64,000 bases of DNA. It comes from Caballeronia sordidicola. Its GTDB lineage: Bacteria > Pseudomonadota > Gammaproteobacteria > Burkholderiales > Burkholderiaceae. Shown here in pieces: positions 35,890-44,979 of the stretch (position 1 is its first letter; each line of letters opens with the position of its first letter). Position numbers and translations under genes: made by a program. Location of the stretch: NCBI RefSeq assembly GCF_001544455.2, contig NZ_FCOC02000010.1, positions 1 through 64,000 on the forward strand. Reading direction: 5' to 3'. The notes under the pieces are model-generated. The model was not told the DNA's origin. It saw nothing but the letters and a program-made list of their open reading frames with translations, and ran no database searches.

Positions 35890-37025
35890 TTCCGGACGCC
35901 TCCAAAGGCGGAGCCGCGCGTGCGCGTATCGAGGGCAGTGCGCAACGCGTCGCCCATGAAGGTCAGCAGCAGCAACGTCACCACCAGCGCGCCGAATGCG
36001 GCGCCCGATATCCACCATGCGTCGAGATTGTTCTTGCCTTCGGCAAGCAGTTCGCCAAGGCTGGGAGTGGGCGCGGGCACGCCAAGGCCCAGAAAATCCA
36101 GGCTAGTCAACGCGAGAATGGCCGCGCTCATGCGAAACGGCAGAAAGGTGATCACGGGCGTAAGGCTGTTGGGCAATACATGCCGCCACATGATCTGCCA
36201 GTTGGAAAGGCCCATGGTGCGGGCCGCTCGCACGTAGTCGAGCGAGCGGTTGCGCAGGAACTCGGCGCGTACATAGTCCGAGAGCGCCAGCCACCCGAAC
36301 GCCGACAACAGGATGAAAAGCAGCCACAGGGTGGGCTCGAATATCGACGCAAAGATGATGAGCAGGTACAGGTCCGGCATGGAACTCCATATCTCGATCA
36401 GGCGCTGCCCGATCAGGTCGGTGCGCCCGCCGTAGAATCCCTGCACGGCGCCCGCCAGAACGCCCAGCACGACGCCGGAAACCGTCAGCGCCATTGCCAT
36501 GAGCACGGACAGCCGGAAGCCGTACAGCAGGCGCGAAAACACGTCGCGGCCGAACTGGTCCGTGCCGATCCAGTTCGCGGCGGACGGCGGCGCGGGGTTG
36601 GGCCGCGTCGCGAAGTAATCGACTGTGTCGTAGTGAAAATGGATTGGCGGATAAATCGCGAAATTGCCTTTCGATTCCAGCCGGTCCCGGATATACGGAT
36701 CCAGATAATTCGTACGCGCCGGAAAGTCGCCGCCGAAGATCTTTTCCGAATAGTCCTTCACCACCGGGAAATAGTAGTGCCCTTCATAGCACACGATCAG
36801 CGGGCGGTCGTTCGCAAGCACTTCGCCGAGCAGGCTGATCGCAAACAGCACCGCGAACACGATGCTGCTCCAGTAGCCGAGCCGCTGGGTCTTGAAACGC
36901 AGCCATACACGCCGCCCGGGCGACAGAGAAGGCGTGGGCTCGGGCAGCTTCGGCGGCGGGCTCACGCGCTCACCGGTCCAGCCGGTCGAACTGGATGCGG
37001 GGGTCGACGAGGACATAACAGACAT
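35886..37025 (-). CDS. yejE: Oligopeptide ABC permease YejE
   Basis: 379 residues from 37025; ATG 37016 is equally possible, and TTG 37031 is unlikely. Cytoplasmic Ser/Pro-rich N-terminus of about 40, then one helix (about 47-67), a periplasmic domain containing FGGDFPARTNYLDPYI..RLE, and five C-terminal helices with the permease loop. WIGTDQFGRDVFSRLLYGFR, SLDYVRAARTMGLSNW and LTSLDFLGLGVPAPTPSLGELL are hallmarks of the E. coli YejE family. It overlaps the yejB stop by more than 50 bases. Confidence 0.92.
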   Translation of the reverse strand: MSVMSSSTPASSSTGWTGERVSPPPKLPEPTPSLSPGRRVWLRFKTQRLGYWSSIVFAVLFAISLLGEVLANDRPLIVCYEGHYYFPVVKDYSEKIFGGDFPARTNYLDPYIRDRLESKGNFAIYPPIHFHYDTVDYFATRPNPAPPSAANWIGTDQFGRDVFSRLLYGFRLSVLMAMALTVSGVVLGVLAGAVQGFYGGRTDLIGQRLIEIWSSMPDLYLLIIFASIFEPTLWLLFILLSAFGWLALSDYVRAEFLRNRSLDYVRAARTMGLSNWQIMWRHVLPNSLTPVITFLPFRMSAAILALTSLDFLGLGVPAPTPSLGELLAEGKNNLDAWWISGAAFGALVVTLLLLTFMGDALRTALDTRTRGSAFGGVRK

Positions 37026-38019
37026 CTGCAATGAGCTTGGTCACAAGACCAATCAGGGTGAAGAGGAACAGTGATCCGAGCACGACGGGATAGTCGCGGC
37101 GGATCACCGAGTCGTAGGAAAGCTGGCCCATACCGTCGAGGGAAAACAGCGTCTCGATCAGCAGGTTGCCGTTGAGGAACGCGCCCACGAACGCGGCGGG
37201 CAGTCCGGTCAGAAGTGGAATCATCGCGTTGCGCAGCACGTGTTTCCACAGCACGTCGCGCTGCGGCGCGCCCTTCGCTCGCGCGGTCAGGACGTATTGC
37301 CGCCCGATCTCCTCCAGGAAGGTGTTCTTGGTCAGGATGGTGACGATCGCGAAGTTGCCGACGACCGACGCGGTAACCGGCAACGCGATATGCCACAGGT
37401 AGTCGAGCACCTTGCCCGCCATGCTGAGCTGGTCGAAGTCATCGGAGGTCAACCCGCGCATGGGGAACACTTGCCACATGGAGCCGCCGCCGAAAAGCAT
37501 CAGCAGCAGCACGCCAAGCACGAATCCGGGGATCGCGTACCCGGCAAGGACCAGGATGCTGGTCGCGGTGTCGAAGCGGGAACCGTTGCGTATGGCCTTC
37601 GAAATACCCAGCGGCACCGCGATCAGATAGGTCAGCAAGACTGTCCATAGTCCAAGCGTCACGGAAACAGGCAGCTTGGAACGGATCACGGCCCATACGC
37701 TCTGGTGCTGATAATACGATTGCCCCAGGTCGAAGCTTGCGTAATTCTTCAACATGCTGAAGTAGCGAACGAGCGGCGGTTTATCGAAGCCGAACTGCTT
37801 TTTCAACTGCTCGACCTGCTGCGGGTCCACGCCCTGCCCACCGTGATAACCACCGCCTCCGCCCGCTTCGCCGCCATGGTTCACGCCGTGGCGTAGCTGA
37901 CTCATGATCTGTTCAACGGGACCGCCCGGCACGAACTGCGTGACCACGAAGGTGAGCGTGACCACGCCAATCAATGTGGGGATCATCAGCAACAGGCGTC
38001 TCAGGATATAAGCGGCCAT
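36970..38019 (-). CDS. yejB: Oligopeptide ABC permease YejB
   Basis: 349 residues with about six membrane helices. N-terminal MAAYILRRLLLMIPTLIGVVTLTFVVTQFVPGGPVEQ is the OppB-type opening. GVDPQQVEQLKKQFGFDKPPLVRYFSML then a permease core with EEIGRQYVLTARAKGAPQRDVLWKHVLRNAM (EAA loop). A long Gly-rich loop (GGEAGGGGGYHGG near 70) is seen in YejB homologues. It follows yejA by six bases. Confidence 0.92.
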   Translation of the reverse strand: MAAYILRRLLLMIPTLIGVVTLTFVVTQFVPGGPVEQIMSQLRHGVNHGGEAGGGGGYHGGQGVDPQQVEQLKKQFGFDKPPLVRYFSMLKNYASFDLGQSYYQHQSVWAVIRSKLPVSVTLGLWTVLLTYLIAVPLGISKAIRNGSRFDTATSILVLAGYAIPGFVLGVLLLMLFGGGSMWQVFPMRGLTSDDFDQLSMAGKVLDYLWHIALPVTASVVGNFAIVTILTKNTFLEEIGRQYVLTARAKGAPQRDVLWKHVLRNAMIPLLTGLPAAFVGAFLNGNLLIETLFSLDGMGQLSYDSVIRRDYPVVLGSLFLFTLIGLVTKLIADVCYVLVDPRIQFDRLDR

Positions 38020-38025
38020 AGGGAC

Positions 38026-39885
38026 TCAATGGGTTGGCGCAGTGCTGGCTGTAGCCACCGGTTTAACGAACCAGTAATCGATCAGCCAGTCTTCGGCGTA
38101 GTACGAGTTCGGCAGAACCTTCGGATAACCCATGCGCGCCTTGTAGCCCACGCGCACATTGGGTGCGTAGTATTCGGGCACAATGTAATAGCCGTTGATC
38201 AGGACGCGGTCGAGCGCGTGCGTGGCGGTCTGCAAATCAGCGAGCGTGTTGGCCGTGAGCGCGGCGTCGATCATTGCATCGGCGGCTTTCGATCTGACGC
38301 CTGGAAAATTCTCCGAGCCCGGTTGAGATGCCGCAGCGCTGCCGAAGCGCCGCGTGAGTTCCCCGCCCGGAATGGTCACCGGCGAATAGACGTACGTGGT
38401 CATGTCGAAGTCGAACGCGTCCATGCGCTTGCCATAGAGCGCACTGTCGAGTTCGCGCATGTGCGCCTGAATGCCAAGCGTTTGCAACTGCTGCACGTAA
38501 GGCATGATCACGCCGTCCATGCCGGGCTGGTCGTCCATGATTTCAATGGACATGGCCGTGCCGTTCGCGTCGCGCAACGCACCATCGCGATAGTTCCATC
38601 CCGCCTCGTTGAGCAGCGCCTGAGCTTCGCGCAAGTTCGCGCGCAGGGAGTGCGGCGGCGTGGTGTCGGGCTGCCTGAGCATCGGGCCGAACACGGCGGC
38701 GGGAAGCTCCGGACGATACGGCTCAAGCAACGCCAGTTCCTTCGCATCGGGCACGCCCGTAGCGCCGAACGGACTGTCCTGGAAGTAACTGCCGGTGCGC
38801 CGGTATTGCCCGTAGAACGTCAGCCGGTTGAGCCATTCGTAGTCGAACGCGAGCGTAAGCGCACGCCTCACGCGAGGATCGGCGAACTGGGGTTTGCGCG
38901 TGTTGATGAAAATGCCCTGCATCTGCGCGGGGCCATCGGGAAACAGGCCTCTTCTAAGCGATCCGTTTGCGATGTTCTTGCCGACGTACTTACGCGCCCA
39001 GGTACCCGACGAATACTCCACGCGCATATCCGTGTGCCCGGCCTTGAAGTCTTCGAGCGACGTGTAGTGGTCGGTAAAGAGGCGGAATGTAATGCGTTTG
39101 AAGCGGTACATGCCGCGTCGCGACGGCAGGTCCGCGGCCCAGTAATCCGGGTTGCGCGCGTAGGTAATCTGCTTGTCGTTCTTGCGTTGCTCGATCAGGT
39201 ACGCACCGCTTGCAAGCGGCGGGACATTGGCGATCTTGTCGAACGAAGGCCGCGTGCCGTCCGGCTTCATGCCCCATTTCGGCGAGAACACCCAGAGGTC
39301 GCCGGCAATCAGCGGTGCATCGCGGCGTGCTTCCCTGAAATCGAAACGCACCGTCAGGCGGTCAAGCACCGTCGCCTTTGCGATGTTGGCGAACTGCGAA
39401 TTGTAGATGGGCGAAACCTGGTTGCTCGCGAGGGTATCGAAGGAATACTTCACGTCGGCGGCGGTAATCGCATCGCCGTTGGAAAAGCGCGCCTTTGGGT
39501 TGATATGGAAGGTCGCCGACTTGCCGTCCGGTGCGACATTGACATCGTCCGCTATCAACGGATATTCCGATGCCAGTTCATCCCAGCTTCGCTGCATCAG
39601 CGTGTCGAACATGAGGTTCTTCAGGTCGGGCGCGGGTGCGCCGCGAACCAGGAACGGATTCATGGAATCGTAGCTTTGCAGTTCGTCGTAATTCTGGAAA
39701 TTCATGTCGCCGTCATTTGGCGCGTCGGGGTCCGCGTAGTCGAAATGCGTGAAGCCAGCCGGATATTTCGGCTCGTCGTATTGCGCAATCGATGGACTCG
39801 CAAAAGCACCGTGGACCACCAACACCATGCCAAGCGCGAGCGTCGTGAACGTCCTGCGCCGGACCGCTCTTACCTCATTACTCAT
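38026..39885 (-). CDS. yejA: Periplasmic oligopeptide-binding protein YejA
   Basis: 619 residues. Signal peptide about 1-34 (SIAQ), then an SBP_bac_5 peptide-binding fold: PKYPAGFTHFDYADPDAPNDGDM, YDSMNPFLVRGAPAP, IADDVNVAPDGKSATFHINPKARFSNGDAITAADV, and IFINTRKPQFADPRVRRALTLAFDYEWLN. Length and words match YejA, the ligand-binding partner of the YejBEF importer. Its ATG lies inside the 3' end of the second tonB gene (8-base overlap), so tonB2 and yejA are coupled. Confidence 0.92.
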   Translation of the reverse strand: MSNEVRAVRRRTFTTLALGMVLVVHGAFASPSIAQYDEPKYPAGFTHFDYADPDAPNDGDMNFQNYDELQSYDSMNPFLVRGAPAPDLKNLMFDTLMQRSWDELASEYPLIADDVNVAPDGKSATFHINPKARFSNGDAITAADVKYSFDTLASNQVSPIYNSQFANIAKATVLDRLTVRFDFREARRDAPLIAGDLWVFSPKWGMKPDGTRPSFDKIANVPPLASGAYLIEQRKNDKQITYARNPDYWAADLPSRRGMYRFKRITFRLFTDHYTSLEDFKAGHTDMRVEYSSGTWARKYVGKNIANGSLRRGLFPDGPAQMQGIFINTRKPQFADPRVRRALTLAFDYEWLNRLTFYGQYRRTGSYFQDSPFGATGVPDAKELALLEPYRPELPAAVFGPMLRQPDTTPPHSLRANLREAQALLNEAGWNYRDGALRDANGTAMSIEIMDDQPGMDGVIMPYVQQLQTLGIQAHMRELDSALYGKRMDAFDFDMTTYVYSPVTIPGGELTRRFGSAAASQPGSENFPGVRSKAADAMIDAALTANTLADLQTATHALDRVLINGYYIVPEYYAPNVRVGYKARMGYPKVLPNSYYAEDWLIDYWFVKPVATASTAPTH

Positions 39886-40636
39886 CGTCGCTCGCGGTTG
39901 TCTTGAACGAGAACTGCACCTCGCCCACGTATGGCTCGGGATTCTTCTCGCATTTATAGCCCTTGCCTGCCGCGATCACGGCTTCGTTGAAGACGGATGT
40001 TGGTGGCGAGACGCGCATGATCTTCACCTCGCTTACCTGGCCGTCAGTGCCAATCGACAAACGCGCCGTTACCGTCGCCGAAATTCCGTCCTGCAGCGCT
40101 TTGCGGGGAATCTGCGGTTGCACGGACTGGCAATGTCCGCGGCCGTCCACCACGCCATGCAATCCGGGCGCAGGTGCAGGTGCCGGCGCGGCCGCCGCTG
40201 CAACGGGCGCAGCCGGCGTTGTATTGGCAGGCGCTGTTGCAAGTGCCGGCGCGTTCGGCGCGGGAGTGGCCGCAGCCGGAATATTGGCTTCCCTGGGCGC
40301 TGGCGCCGGCTTTGCAGGCGGCGGCTTGGGCGTGGGCAGCGGCTTGGGTTTCACTGGCGTCGGCCTGGGTTTCTCCACGGGCGTGGGCGCGGGCGGCGGC
40401 TCGATCTTTTGCACCTCCGGCGGTGGAGGCGGCGGCGGTGGAGGCGGCGCCATGGTCACGCGCATCTCCTTGGGCGGCGTTTGCAACGGCGCGAAGCTTA
40501 CATGTGTGAGGCCGTAGATCATCAGCCCTGTCACGACGATCGCCGCCGCGACGAACACGCCCATCGGCTGATGCCGATGCTGTGCGTGAGCGGACGCCCA
40601 CAGCGCGCCCTTCAAGGGTTCATGCGAATCGTTCAT
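39878..40636 (-). CDS. tonB: TonB-family energy transducer, copy 2
   Basis: 252 residues from MNDSHEPLK at 40636; the upstream frame is not needed. One membrane helix (about 26-46), a long Pro/Lys-rich periplasmic spacer (KEMRVTMAPPPPPPPPPP at about 58-75, then KPKPLPTPKPPPAKP), and a C-terminal TonB domain (about 160-245: HCQSVQPQIPRKALQDGIS, ARLSIGTDGQVSEVKI, VGEVQFSFK). It transmits proton-motive energy from ExbBD to an outer-membrane receptor. The C-terminal domain carries two Cys (GHCQS and KCEKN). It is closely similar to copy 1 at 42407. Confidence 0.9.
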   Translation of the reverse strand: MNDSHEPLKGALWASAHAQHRHQPMGVFVAAAIVVTGLMIYGLTHVSFAPLQTPPKEMRVTMAPPPPPPPPPPEVQKIEPPPAPTPVEKPRPTPVKPKPLPTPKPPPAKPAPAPREANIPAAATPAPNAPALATAPANTTPAAPVAAAAAPAPAPAPGLHGVVDGRGHCQSVQPQIPRKALQDGISATVTARLSIGTDGQVSEVKIMRVSPPTSVFNEAVIAAGKGYKCEKNPEPYVGEVQFSFKTTASDDE

Positions 40637-40649
40637 GACGGGTCTGGAC

Positions 40650-42290
40650 TCAGTGCTTGATGATGTACAGGTCTTCGCTGCGGTAGTGGTCCATCGGATT
40701 CTTCGTGGAATAACCACCCACGTAGCTTTTCACGAGGCGCACCAGCGTGTATTGCAGCAGCGGCAACATTGGATAGTCTTCCATTGCAAGCTTGCCGGCT
40801 TCTGTTTGCAGCTTCTGCCGCGTGGCGGGATCGGTGGAGTTCGACGCGTCGCGCATCAGGGCGTCGGCTTTCGGGTTGCACGCCTGGTTGTCGTTTTGTT
40901 CCGAGCCGCATTGAACCAGCGTGAGGAACGTGCTTGCGTCGTTGTAATCGGCCACCCAGCCGTTGCGCGCGATCTGATAGTCGCCGTCATGGCGCTTTTT
41001 AAGCAACACCTTGAATTCCATGGCCTGGATATCGGTGTCAAGTCCGAGCTTGCTCTTCCATTCCGATGCCGCGAAGATAGCCATTTTCTTGTGATATTCG
41101 CTGGTGTTCATCGCGAACTGCAGCTTGGTGCCCGGCTTCACGCCCGCTTCGGCCAGCAGTTTTTTAGCTTCCTCCACACGCTTCGCCATGGGCCAGGAAG
41201 CCCAGTCGTAGGCGCTGACATCCGCGCCCTTAACGCCTTTCACAATCACGCCATACGCCGGGATCTGCCCGTCGGCCGTGACGCGCTGCGCGAGGATGTC
41301 GCGATCGATCACCATGGACAAGGCCTTGCGAACGCGTACGTCCTTCAGCAACGGATCTTTGTTGTTGAACGAGTAATAGCGCAAGCCGAGCATGGGCGCC
41401 GCGCGCATCTCGTTCGGATACGCCTGCTTGTAGCGCGCGAACGTTCCCGATGGCAATTGATAAACCCAGTCGTCGCCACCGGACTCGTATTGCTTTACGT
41501 CGGTGTTTTCATCTTCTATAGGCAGGTACGTGACCTGATTCAATTGCACGTAGCCCGCGTTCCAGTAATTCGGGTTTTTCGCGAGCACGAGCCGGTTGTT
41601 GACTTGCCAATCCTTCAGCATGAACGCGCCGTTGCTCACAAGCTTGCCGGGCTTGGTCCAGTCCTTGCCGTTTTTCTCCATCGCCGCCTTGTTGATGGGC
41701 CCGAAGTTCGTGTTCGTCATCAGGTCGGGCAGGAAGGGCACGGGATACGGCGTCTTTATCTGCAACGTATTCGCGTCGATAGCCGTCACGCCCAGCGACG
41801 CAACCGGCTTCTTGCCCGCGACAATCTCTGTTCCGTTCAGCAGGAACATGCCGTAGGTGTTCGCATAGGGCGAGGCTGTTTTCGGATCGACAAGCCGCTG
41901 GCAGCCGAAGACAAAATCCGCGGCCGTGACCGGTTCGCCGTTGGACCACCGGGCGTTCTTTCGCAGATGAAAGATCCATGTGGTCGGGTCTTTCATTTCC
42001 CACTTCTCGGCGACGCCGGGCACCGTTTCGCCATCGGAGCGAACGGCGGTCAGGCCTTCGAAGAGATCACGCGTGACGGTATTGGCCGGCACGGATTCGG
42101 CGACGTTGGGATCGAGCGTCTCGACTTCGCTGCCGTTGTTGCGCACCAGTTCCTGCTTCGCGGCGAGTTGCGTGCCGGGCGGGATGACGGCCGCGTTTGA
42201 AAGGCTGGGAGCGCTCGCGGCGCTGAACAGACAGGTTACGAGCAAAACAGGCAAGCCGCGCAAAGAACGATTCGATGAAACGAAAAACAT
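40650..42290 (-). CDS. OppA/MppA-type peptide-binding protein
   Basis: 546 residues from MFFVSSNRSLRG (42290), which follows GGGAG by seven bases; the longer starts at 42311 and 42371 are weaker. Signal peptide about 1-30 (APSLSNA). SBP_bac_5 core: LDPNVAESVPANTVTRDLFEGL, WSNGEPVTAADFVFGCQRL, VRVRKALSMVIDRDILA, GWVADYNDASTFLTL and NDNQACNPKADAL, all OppA-like. It is a second solute-binding protein in the same operon as yejA. Whether it also docks on YejBE or on another permease is unknown. Confidence 0.9.
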   Translation of the reverse strand: MFFVSSNRSLRGLPVLLVTCLFSAASAPSLSNAAVIPPGTQLAAKQELVRNNGSEVETLDPNVAESVPANTVTRDLFEGLTAVRSDGETVPGVAEKWEMKDPTTWIFHLRKNARWSNGEPVTAADFVFGCQRLVDPKTASPYANTYGMFLLNGTEIVAGKKPVASLGVTAIDANTLQIKTPYPVPFLPDLMTNTNFGPINKAAMEKNGKDWTKPGKLVSNGAFMLKDWQVNNRLVLAKNPNYWNAGYVQLNQVTYLPIEDENTDVKQYESGGDDWVYQLPSGTFARYKQAYPNEMRAAPMLGLRYYSFNNKDPLLKDVRVRKALSMVIDRDILAQRVTADGQIPAYGVIVKGVKGADVSAYDWASWPMAKRVEEAKKLLAEAGVKPGTKLQFAMNTSEYHKKMAIFAASEWKSKLGLDTDIQAMEFKVLLKKRHDGDYQIARNGWVADYNDASTFLTLVQCGSEQNDNQACNPKADALMRDASNSTDPATRQKLQTEAGKLAMEDYPMLPLLQYTLVRLVKSYVGGYSTKNPMDHYRSEDLYIIKH

Positions 42291-42406
42291 CAGGAAACTC
42301 CCGGAATACATGACTTTCCGCCAACAGCCATCGGCGGTTACAGCGGCCCTCGACATGCCTTGCACGATCACAAGACATGTCGAAGTTCAGGGTTGTGTAC
42401 AGACCG

Positions 42407-43189
42407 TTATTCGTCGTCGCTGCCTGGCGCGGTCTTGAACGAGAACGTCACCTCGCCCACATAGGCCTCGGCATTCTTCTCGCACTTGTATGCCTTGGCG
42501 GCGGTCGTGACGGCGTCATTGAACACCGAAGTCGGCGGCGTGGTCCTGACGATCTTCACTGCGCCCACGCTGCCATCCGGATTGATCGTCAGATGTGCGA
42601 CCACGTCCGCCGAGATGCCGTCCTGCAGCGCCTTGCGCGGAATCTGCGGCTGCACCGACTGGCAATGCCCTCGGCCATCGACCACGCCGTGCAATGCAGG
42701 CGGTGCAACGGGCGCGGCGCCCGTTGCCGCCACAGGCGGACTGGGCGGCGAACTGGACGGCGTGGTCGCCACGGCGGGCGCATTGGCGGACGGGTTCGCG
42801 GCAGCCGGAATCTGCGCTTCCTTAGGCGCCGCCGACGGCTTCGCCGGCGGCGGCCTGGGCGTGGGCAGCGGCTTCGGCTCGACCTTCTTCGGCACCGGCT
42901 TTTGCGGCGTGGGAGCCGGTGGAGGCTCGAGCTTCTTCACCTCGGGCGGCGGCGGTGGCGGAGGTGGCGGAGGCGCCATGCGAACCCGCAGTTCTTTGGG
43001 CGGCGGCGGTGCATCGGGCGTGAAGTTCACATGCGAAAGACCGGCGATCAGCAACAGCTCGACCAGCAGCGCGGCGCCGACCGCGACTTTCATCGATACC
43101 TTGCCGTCTTTCGCCGCACCCCTGGACGCCCACAGCGCCCCGTCCAGAGGCACGCGAGGCGTGCTGACCAGATGTACGGGAGCGTTCAT
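42407..43189 (-). CDS. tonB: TonB-family energy transducer, copy 1
   Basis: 260 residues with one membrane helix (about 34-53), a Pro/Lys spacer (ELRVRMAPPPPPPPPPP) and a C-terminal TonB domain with the same GVVDGRGHCQSVQPQIPRKA run as copy 2. Start 43189 (MNAPVHLVST) overlaps the exbD stop by ATGA. It is the partner of ExbB/ExbD. Copy 1 and copy 2 are tandem duplicates flanking the OppA-like gene. Confidence 0.92.
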   Translation of the reverse strand: MNAPVHLVSTPRVPLDGALWASRGAAKDGKVSMKVAVGAALLVELLLIAGLSHVNFTPDAPPPPKELRVRMAPPPPPPPPPPEVKKLEPPPAPTPQKPVPKKVEPKPLPTPRPPPAKPSAAPKEAQIPAAANPSANAPAVATTPSSSPPSPPVAATGAAPVAPPALHGVVDGRGHCQSVQPQIPRKALQDGISADVVAHLTINPDGSVGAVKIVRTTPPTSVFNDAVTTAAKAYKCEKNAEAYVGEVTFSFKTAPGSDDE

Positions 43190-43608
43190 GTCGAAGGATT
43201 CGTCGCCAGTGCCACGGAACTGATGCCGGCGGCGCGCACCAGGTCCATGACGTGAATGATGTTCTTGTAGCTCGTGCCTTCGTCGCCGGAGATGGCGACA
43301 TCGACCTTCTTTGAATCACCCACGAGGCCCTTCAAATGCGCGGTGAGTTCGTCGGGCGTGATGGGCTTCGCGTCGAGATAAAGCTCGTCGGTCTTCGTCA
43401 CGCCGATCGATACCTTGATGGTCTGCTGCAACGCTTCAGCGGTGCTGGATTGCGGCAGGTCCAGCTTGATGCCCGCGCCCTGGATCATCTTGAGCGTGGC
43501 GAGCATGAAGAAGACCAGCAGGAACATCATGATGTCGATCATCGGGATGATCTCGATGCGTGCCTTCTCTTCCGCGCCCAGATAGTGACTGCGGTGATTT
43601 CTACTCAT
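43186..43608 (-). CDS. exbD: ExbD-type biopolymer transport protein
   Basis: 140 residues. One membrane helix at about 21-40 with the conserved proton-path Asp D25 in EIIPMIDIMMFLLVFFML, and a periplasmic domain (TDELYLDAKPITPDELTAHLKG...VAISGDEGTSYKNIIHVMDLVRAAGI) typical of ExbD/TolR. Forms the proton-driven motor with ExbB. Start ATG 43608, coupled to tonB copy 1 through a four-base overlap. Confidence 0.93.
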   Translation of the reverse strand: MSRNHRSHYLGAEEKARIEIIPMIDIMMFLLVFFMLATLKMIQGAGIKLDLPQSSTAEALQQTIKVSIGVTKTDELYLDAKPITPDELTAHLKGLVGDSKKVDVAISGDEGTSYKNIIHVMDLVRAAGISSVALATNPST

Positions 43609-43703
43609 CTCAAACCTCTTCTGTTTCCAAACGGCACCCGGTCAATGCATGCCCTTCATACGGCCAGTGAAGCACTCTCATGCGGCACACGCTTGCCGCA
43701 ATC

Positions 43704-44357
43704 TCATGCTGCGATCTCGGGGCGCACATCCGCGTTGCGGCGAACCGGCGCAGAGAAGCGCGAGACCAGCAACGACTTGATCAGGTCGAACTGATTGACC
43801 GTCATGCGGATACGTTTGTTGAAGTAGTTGAGAAAGATCACGCAGATGATGGCAATGACAAGACCGCATGCCGTAGCGGTAAGCGCATGTCCAATACCGC
43901 CCGTCACGCCGTTGGGGTTTGCCGTGCCGCTCGCGCCCAGCACGTTGAACGATTCCACCATGCCGATGATCGTGCCAAGCAGTCCGAGCAGCGGCCCGAG
44001 CGTGACGGCGGTATCGAGCACCCAGAGGTTACGGTCGAGGCGCGGCATCTGGAACATGATCGCCTCTTCCACTTCGCGCTCCACCACCGCTTCGTCGCGC
44101 CCATTGACCTTCATTGCGGTCTTCACGAGTTCGGCCTGCACGGTCGAGTCGTAGTGCTTGACGAGCTTCGCGGCATCTTCCGGATGATTGGCCTTCAGCA
44201 GCTTCAGATCATGCTCGATGGTCTTGCCTGCGCGCACCGCTCTGGCGAAGAACACCATGCGCTCGATGATGACGGCCATGCCCAGCAGGAAAATGACGCC
44301 AAGGAGGGGAATGAGGCCCATCGACTGGACCGAATAATTAATGAGGGTATTCAGCAC
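43704..44357 (-). CDS. exbB: ExbB-type motor protein (MotA/TolQ/ExbB family)
   Basis: 217 residues with three membrane segments (about 12-34, 108-130 and 153-178). Family motifs RMVFFARAVRAGK, TLGPLLGLLGTIIGMVESFN and GIGHALTATACGLVIAIICVIFLNYF. It forms the pentameric proton channel that energises TonB. First gene of the operon; about 95 bases separate it from exbD. It starts at 44357. Confidence 0.93.
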   Translation of the reverse strand: MLNTLINYSVQSMGLIPLLGVIFLLGMAVIIERMVFFARAVRAGKTIEHDLKLLKANHPEDAAKLVKHYDSTVQAELVKTAMKVNGRDEAVVEREVEEAIMFQMPRLDRNLWVLDTAVTLGPLLGLLGTIIGMVESFNVLGASGTANPNGVTGGIGHALTATACGLVIAIICVIFLNYFNKRIRMTVNQFDLIKSLLVSRFSAPVRRNADVRPEIAA

Positions 44358-44659
44358 TGCGGACTCCGGTTAGGACAAACGACGCTAATCATTTTTTAGA
44401 TGACGGTAGTTCTTTGAGCGGGCAGCTTCGTTTCGACGCCGCTCGTAAAAGCGCGACCTTCTAAGCAACGGCTATGCCAGGAGATACGCCAGCCTTTTAC
44501 CGGCGATGGGCCAAATGCCTATTACGCGTTGATCTTACGGCGAATTTTAGTTTGTTGACCGATCCTGTTTTCGCGAACTTTTTTTGCAGTCGTTGCCGTA
44601 CTGCCAATATCGCATAGATGGAAGCCTGATAATCCCGTCAAAGCCGACCAGTGAAATAA

Positions 44660-44692
44660 GAAAACCCATCCTTTGTGCAACAAATGATTACT
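44660..44692 (-). promoter_or_regulatory. Conserved non-coding element, copy A
   Basis: On the plus strand the element begins GAAAACCCATC, then carries TTTGT, CAACA, AT and ATTACT blocks. It shares 29 identical columns of 34 with the sequence at 61733-61766. On the minus strand it contains TTGCAC and, 16 bases later, TATTTC, which could be a promoter -35/-10 pair reading toward exbB (start about 300 bases away). Its function is unknown. Confidence 0.5.
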
Positions 44693-44828
44693 CTGGTGCT
44701 TATGAAAGAATTTCGTAATGAATATGCGGAAGGTATCTTTCCGATTATCGTCCGCTTCATATGCTCCTAAACCCTAGGCCTTCTGGATAGACGCAATCCC
44801 TCCATGGCAAAGAGTTTCATCGAGGGTA

Positions 44829-44858
44829 TTACAAAAGCGCATTGATTATGTTTATACT
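44829..44858 (+). promoter_or_regulatory. Candidate sigma-70 promoter for the TonB-dependent receptor
   Basis: TTACAA at 44829-44834 (4/6 against TTGACA), an 18-base spacer and TATACT at 44853-44858 (5/6 against TATAAT). It reads toward the receptor, whose start is about 515 bases away, so the leader would be long. Other promoters closer to the gene are possible. Confidence 0.35.
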
Positions 44859-44901
44859 GTGCACACCCGCCGTGACAACCCCAAAATCGACTTTCAAAGC
44901 G

Positions 44902-44979
44902 TAATGCACAACGCGATGCATTAGCTCCCTTTCAAGGTGCAAGTTTTGCACCACTATATTTAGACGAATCACTCTAAAT
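44902..44979. promoter_or_regulatory. Cluster of three palindromes, probable operators
   Basis: TAATGCA-N8-TGCATTA (44902-44923), GGTGCAA-N3-TTGCACC (44936-44952) and ATTTAGA-N8-TCTAAAT (44958-44979). All arms are perfect 7-base complements. The first and third have the same 8-base spacer. They lie downstream of the candidate promoter and between two divergent operons, which fits dimeric regulators that control import. None matches a clear Fur box. Confidence 0.5.

Noticed and set aside
38029..39906. Open frame of 625 codons opposite yejA
   Set aside because: Antisense to a certain gene; Arg/His/Val-rich, no domain, no RBS. Shadow frame caused by codon bias.
40635..42200. Open frame of 521 codons opposite the OppA-like gene
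   Set aside because: Same reason: antisense shadow with no protein-like features.
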